Source of the DNA: an uncultured Selenomonadales bacterium
Lineage (GTDB): Bacteria > Bacillota > Negativicutes > Selenomonadales > Selenomonadaceae
Direction of reading: 5' to 3'
Assembly: GCA_937901445.1 (NCBI GenBank)
Contig: CALDHY010000038.1
Location: forward strand, 1-24,064
DNA: 24,064 bases
The first letter of the stretch is position 1. Each line of letters opens with the position of its first letter. The position numbers and the translations under genes were made by a program. Positions 22,117 through 24,064 of this stretch are shown here, piece after piece. The notes below the pieces were generated by a model. The model did no database searches. It was not told the DNA's origin and saw only the letters and a list, made by a program, of their open reading frames with translations.

Positions 22117-22725
22117 TTATTCAATGCCAAAAATTTTCTTTGCGATTGTAACGCCGAATTGTTCAAGTTCAACCGGCAACCACGCTTTAGCTTGTGAATC
22201 GTACTTACACGCAACGTCAAAATCAGTTGTGCCGGTGTATTGCCATTCGTTCAAAATTTCGACAAGCGCGGTTACAATGGCGTCCATTCTTGCAGTTTCA
22301 TCAAGTGTAGCTACATTGGCGGGAAGTTTTGCGATAATGTCATTTTCATTGAACATTGTTAAAGTGCTGACAGTAACTTTTACGGTTGCGTTATCGCCCT
22401 CTTCCGAAACGTCGGCAACTTCAAAAGTCGAACGCGCAAGTAAATTTCTTAATGCGGTATTGACTGTAGAAAGTTGTTCAGGCGTCAAAGTCAATCCGCT
22501 TGACGAAGTAAAACTACTTGAAAACTCCGAAAGAAATTGTTGTTCGTATTCTTCGGGCGTCGAGCCAAATTTTTTGAGTGACGCTTCATCGCCCTGCAGG
22601 TAAGCCTTGCAAAGTGCATTGACATCAGCTGAAGGCGCAGTCCTTGCTTCCGGTTCGCTGCCGCCGCACGCCGTTACAAACATTGCCACTAACAAAATTG
22701 CCATTAAAGAAAAAATCTTTTTCAT
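22117..22725 (-). CDS. Lipoprotein of unknown function
   Basis: 202 residues. The N-terminus MKKIFSLMAILLVAMFVTAC is a classic lipoprotein signal with the lipobox ending at Cys20, so the mature protein is anchored in an envelope membrane. The rest is a polar, probably globular domain with no cysteines visible apart from one near 45 (NALCKAY) and one near 180 (VACKYD). It has regions that recall small secreted DUF-type lipoproteins of gut Bacillota, but I cannot name the family. The ribosome site GAGG overlaps the stop of the upstream GT4 gene, so translation is likely coupled. Its place between two glycosyltransferases suggests an envelope role, not a proven one. Confidence 0.85.
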   Translation of the reverse strand: MKKIFSLMAILLVAMFVTACGGSEPEARTAPSADVNALCKAYLQGDEASLKKFGSTPEEYEQQFLSEFSSSFTSSSGLTLTPEQLSTVNTALRNLLARSTFEVADVSEEGDNATVKVTVSTLTMFNENDIIAKLPANVATLDETARMDAIVTALVEILNEWQYTGTTDFDVACKYDSQAKAWLPVELEQFGVTIAKKIFGIE

Positions 22726-22730
22726 TTGAA

Positions 22731-23966
22731 TTACCTCACAACGCTGTACATTAAATCTTCTTGTTTACGCATACATTTTAAAAGTTCAAAACGTTCAAGA
22801 ATAGTTTCACGGGCGCGCATTCCAAGTTTTTTGGCACGTTCGGGGTCGTCAAGCAATTCTTCGACTTTGCGGGCGATATGGTAAGGCGAGCGGAATTCTG
22901 CAAGCAAGCCGTTGACGCCGTCTTCCATAACTTCCTGAACGGGCGGAGTTTTTGAACAGACCATAGGGCAGGCAAAACTCATAGCCTCAAGGCAAGACCA
23001 ACTTAAAACGAACGGGCGCGTTAAATAAATGTGGCAACTTGACGCGCGCAAAATTTTTCTAAAATCGCCGCGGTTTCTTAAGCCTACAAAGTGAACGCGG
23101 TCTGTAGGGTAGCCGCCTTTCTTTTCTTCTTCTTTAAGGTAGGTTGTATCTTTAAGTTGTGCGCCGTAACAAATTCTATCTTTACCTACAACAACTACAT
23201 GAGTTTTGGGGCGGCGGGCAAGTACAAGCCTTAAAGCGTCCATAAAGTACGGGAAGCCGCGATACATTTCAAAGCCGCGTGCAACGTAAGTAATAATTTC
23301 CGTGCCTTCCGGCAAGTTCAAATTAATATCTTCAAGGACTAAGCCGGGGCGGTTGCCGCTGGGATCGGGCGAACAAAATTGAGTATCAATACCTTCATGA
23401 ATAATATTTAATTTCGGCTTGTATTCTTCGGGGAATTGAGAATACTGCCACTTTGTAGGCGTTACGCCGGCGTCGCAAAGTTCCAAATTCATTAAGTGGT
23501 GCGCGTTTCTTGTACGAATTGAAATTCTGTTGCCCATTTGCGGCACTTCATCGGGCCACCAATAACAATCACTTTCATCAGCAAGGTAATACCATTCAAA
23601 GTAACCTATAATTGGAACTTTAGGATATAAATCTTTGCAATAAAGCGTTGAACCCCAGCCGGTATGAGCAATAATTACGTCCGGCTTCATATTTCTTTCA
23701 CGTGCAAGCCACTGCAATGCACGAACTACCGCTTGTCCTTCGATAACCGCTTCAGCCGCCGGGCGCAACGGTCCGCCGTTTTTAATGTAATTTTCTTCAG
23801 CTTCAGTCGGCTTGCCGTAAAGTGCCAAAGTTACGCCCTTCAACTGCGAATTAATTGAGTTTTCCTTTGAACAAAAATAAACTGTGTTTTCGGGATTCCG
23901 CGCCATATAAGGTGCCAAATTCAAATACTGCGCCGGAAAACTCGGATGTAAGAAAAAAATATTCAC
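22731..23966 (-). CDS. GT4 family glycosyltransferase
   Basis: 411 residues with a GT-B fold, transferring a sugar from a nucleotide sugar. The start is GTG 23966: AAGGAG lies 8 bases before it, while the frame's first GTG (23975) would overlap that site. The N-terminal half opens IFFLHPSFPAQY and contains DVIIAHTGWGSTLY. The C-terminal half has IIHEGID near 188-194, ITYVARGFEMYRGFPYFMDA, VVVVGKD, VHFVGL, and then the donor-binding SCLEAM near 324-329 with EDGVNGLL near 348-355. The conserved glutamate of the GT4 EX7E motif sits in that area. It is the first gene of a set with a lipoprotein and a second glycosyltransferase, tightly spaced. Donor and acceptor unknown. Confidence 0.9.
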   Translation of the reverse strand: MNIFFLHPSFPAQYLNLAPYMARNPENTVYFCSKENSINSQLKGVTLALYGKPTEAEENYIKNGGPLRPAAEAVIEGQAVVRALQWLARERNMKPDVIIAHTGWGSTLYCKDLYPKVPIIGYFEWYYLADESDCYWWPDEVPQMGNRISIRTRNAHHLMNLELCDAGVTPTKWQYSQFPEEYKPKLNIIHEGIDTQFCSPDPSGNRPGLVLEDINLNLPEGTEIITYVARGFEMYRGFPYFMDALRLVLARRPKTHVVVVGKDRICYGAQLKDTTYLKEEEKKGGYPTDRVHFVGLRNRGDFRKILRASSCHIYLTRPFVLSWSCLEAMSFACPMVCSKTPPVQEVMEDGVNGLLAEFRSPYHIARKVEELLDDPERAKKLGMRARETILERFELLKCMRKQEDLMYSVVR

Positions 23967-24022
23967 TAAAACCACTCCTTAAGATTTTTTTATTTTATAT
24001 TTTATATTATTTTTAACACGGT

Positions 24023-24047
24023 TTTTCTTTCTTTAGAAGAAAGAAAA
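24023..24047. repeat. 11-base perfect inverted repeat, purine/pyrimidine stem
   Basis: TTTTCTTTCTT (24023-24033) and AAGAAAGAAAA (24037-24047) are exact reverse complements around TAG. It lies upstream of the GT4 gene at the window edge, with more AAAGAAAGA after it. It may end a transcript from outside the window. Confidence 0.65.
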
Positions 24048-24064
24048 GCCGCCTAAAAGAAAGA

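Overview
The window is a mostly ordinary housekeeping and cell-surface stretch from a low-GC bacterium. The best fit is a Bacillota of the class Negativicutes, i.e. Gram-negative-walled relatives of clostridia. This is an inference from the gene set: FloA/NfeD, a YtgP/SpoVB-type flippase, DnaB-ssrA, a glutamate-1-semialdehyde aminomutase, and a tmRNA tag ending ALAA. Other signs are strong GGAGG-type ribosome sites, many TTG starts and AT-rich spacers with extended -10 promoters. I did not find a clearly new biological system. The points of interest are a foreign or chimeric left edge, a decayed GIY-YIG gene, a duplicated glycosyltransferase with a C tract, and several odd intergenic repeats.

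Layout. 1-about 452 (minus): a GC-rich segment with different codon use. It encodes the C-terminal tail of a type III glutamine synthetase followed by the first 46 codons of purF. It is joined in frame to the N-terminal part of a PTS EIIBC permease (to 1310), which is therefore missing its own C-terminus. 1489-4163 (plus): aroA, cmk and plsC. 4217-4645: a flavodoxin with its own promoter and terminator. 4715-6900 (minus): a GNAT acetyltransferase and a SpoVB/MurJ-like flippase. 7032-9989 (plus): a HIT/GalT-like protein and two tandem family-2 glycosyltransferases. 10038-11635: hemL and a small zinc-ribbon membrane protein. 11639-12462: a broken GIY-YIG/DUF4357 gene.

12445-15324 (minus): dnaB, then ssrA (tmRNA) with its own promoter and terminator, then a small coiled-coil protein and a ZnuC-like ATPase without visible permease. 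15434-17651 (plus): a PHP phosphoesterase and an AMP-forming acyl-CoA synthetase. 17704-20282 (minus): an nfeD-floA-small membrane protein operon, a terminator, and an orphan GlnQ-like ATPase. 20446-23966 (minus): a translationally linked trio of GT4 glycosyltransferase, lipoprotein, and degenerate methyltransferase-glycosyltransferase fusion, ending in a hairpin.

How the genes work together. aroA (chorismate), cmk (CMP/dCMP kinase), plsC (phosphatidic acid), hemL (tetrapyrroles), dnaB and ssrA are core functions. The flippase, the four glycosyltransferases and the lipoprotein suggest envelope glycan work. FloA/NfeD organise membrane domains. All identifications rest on reading motifs by eye; no database search was run.
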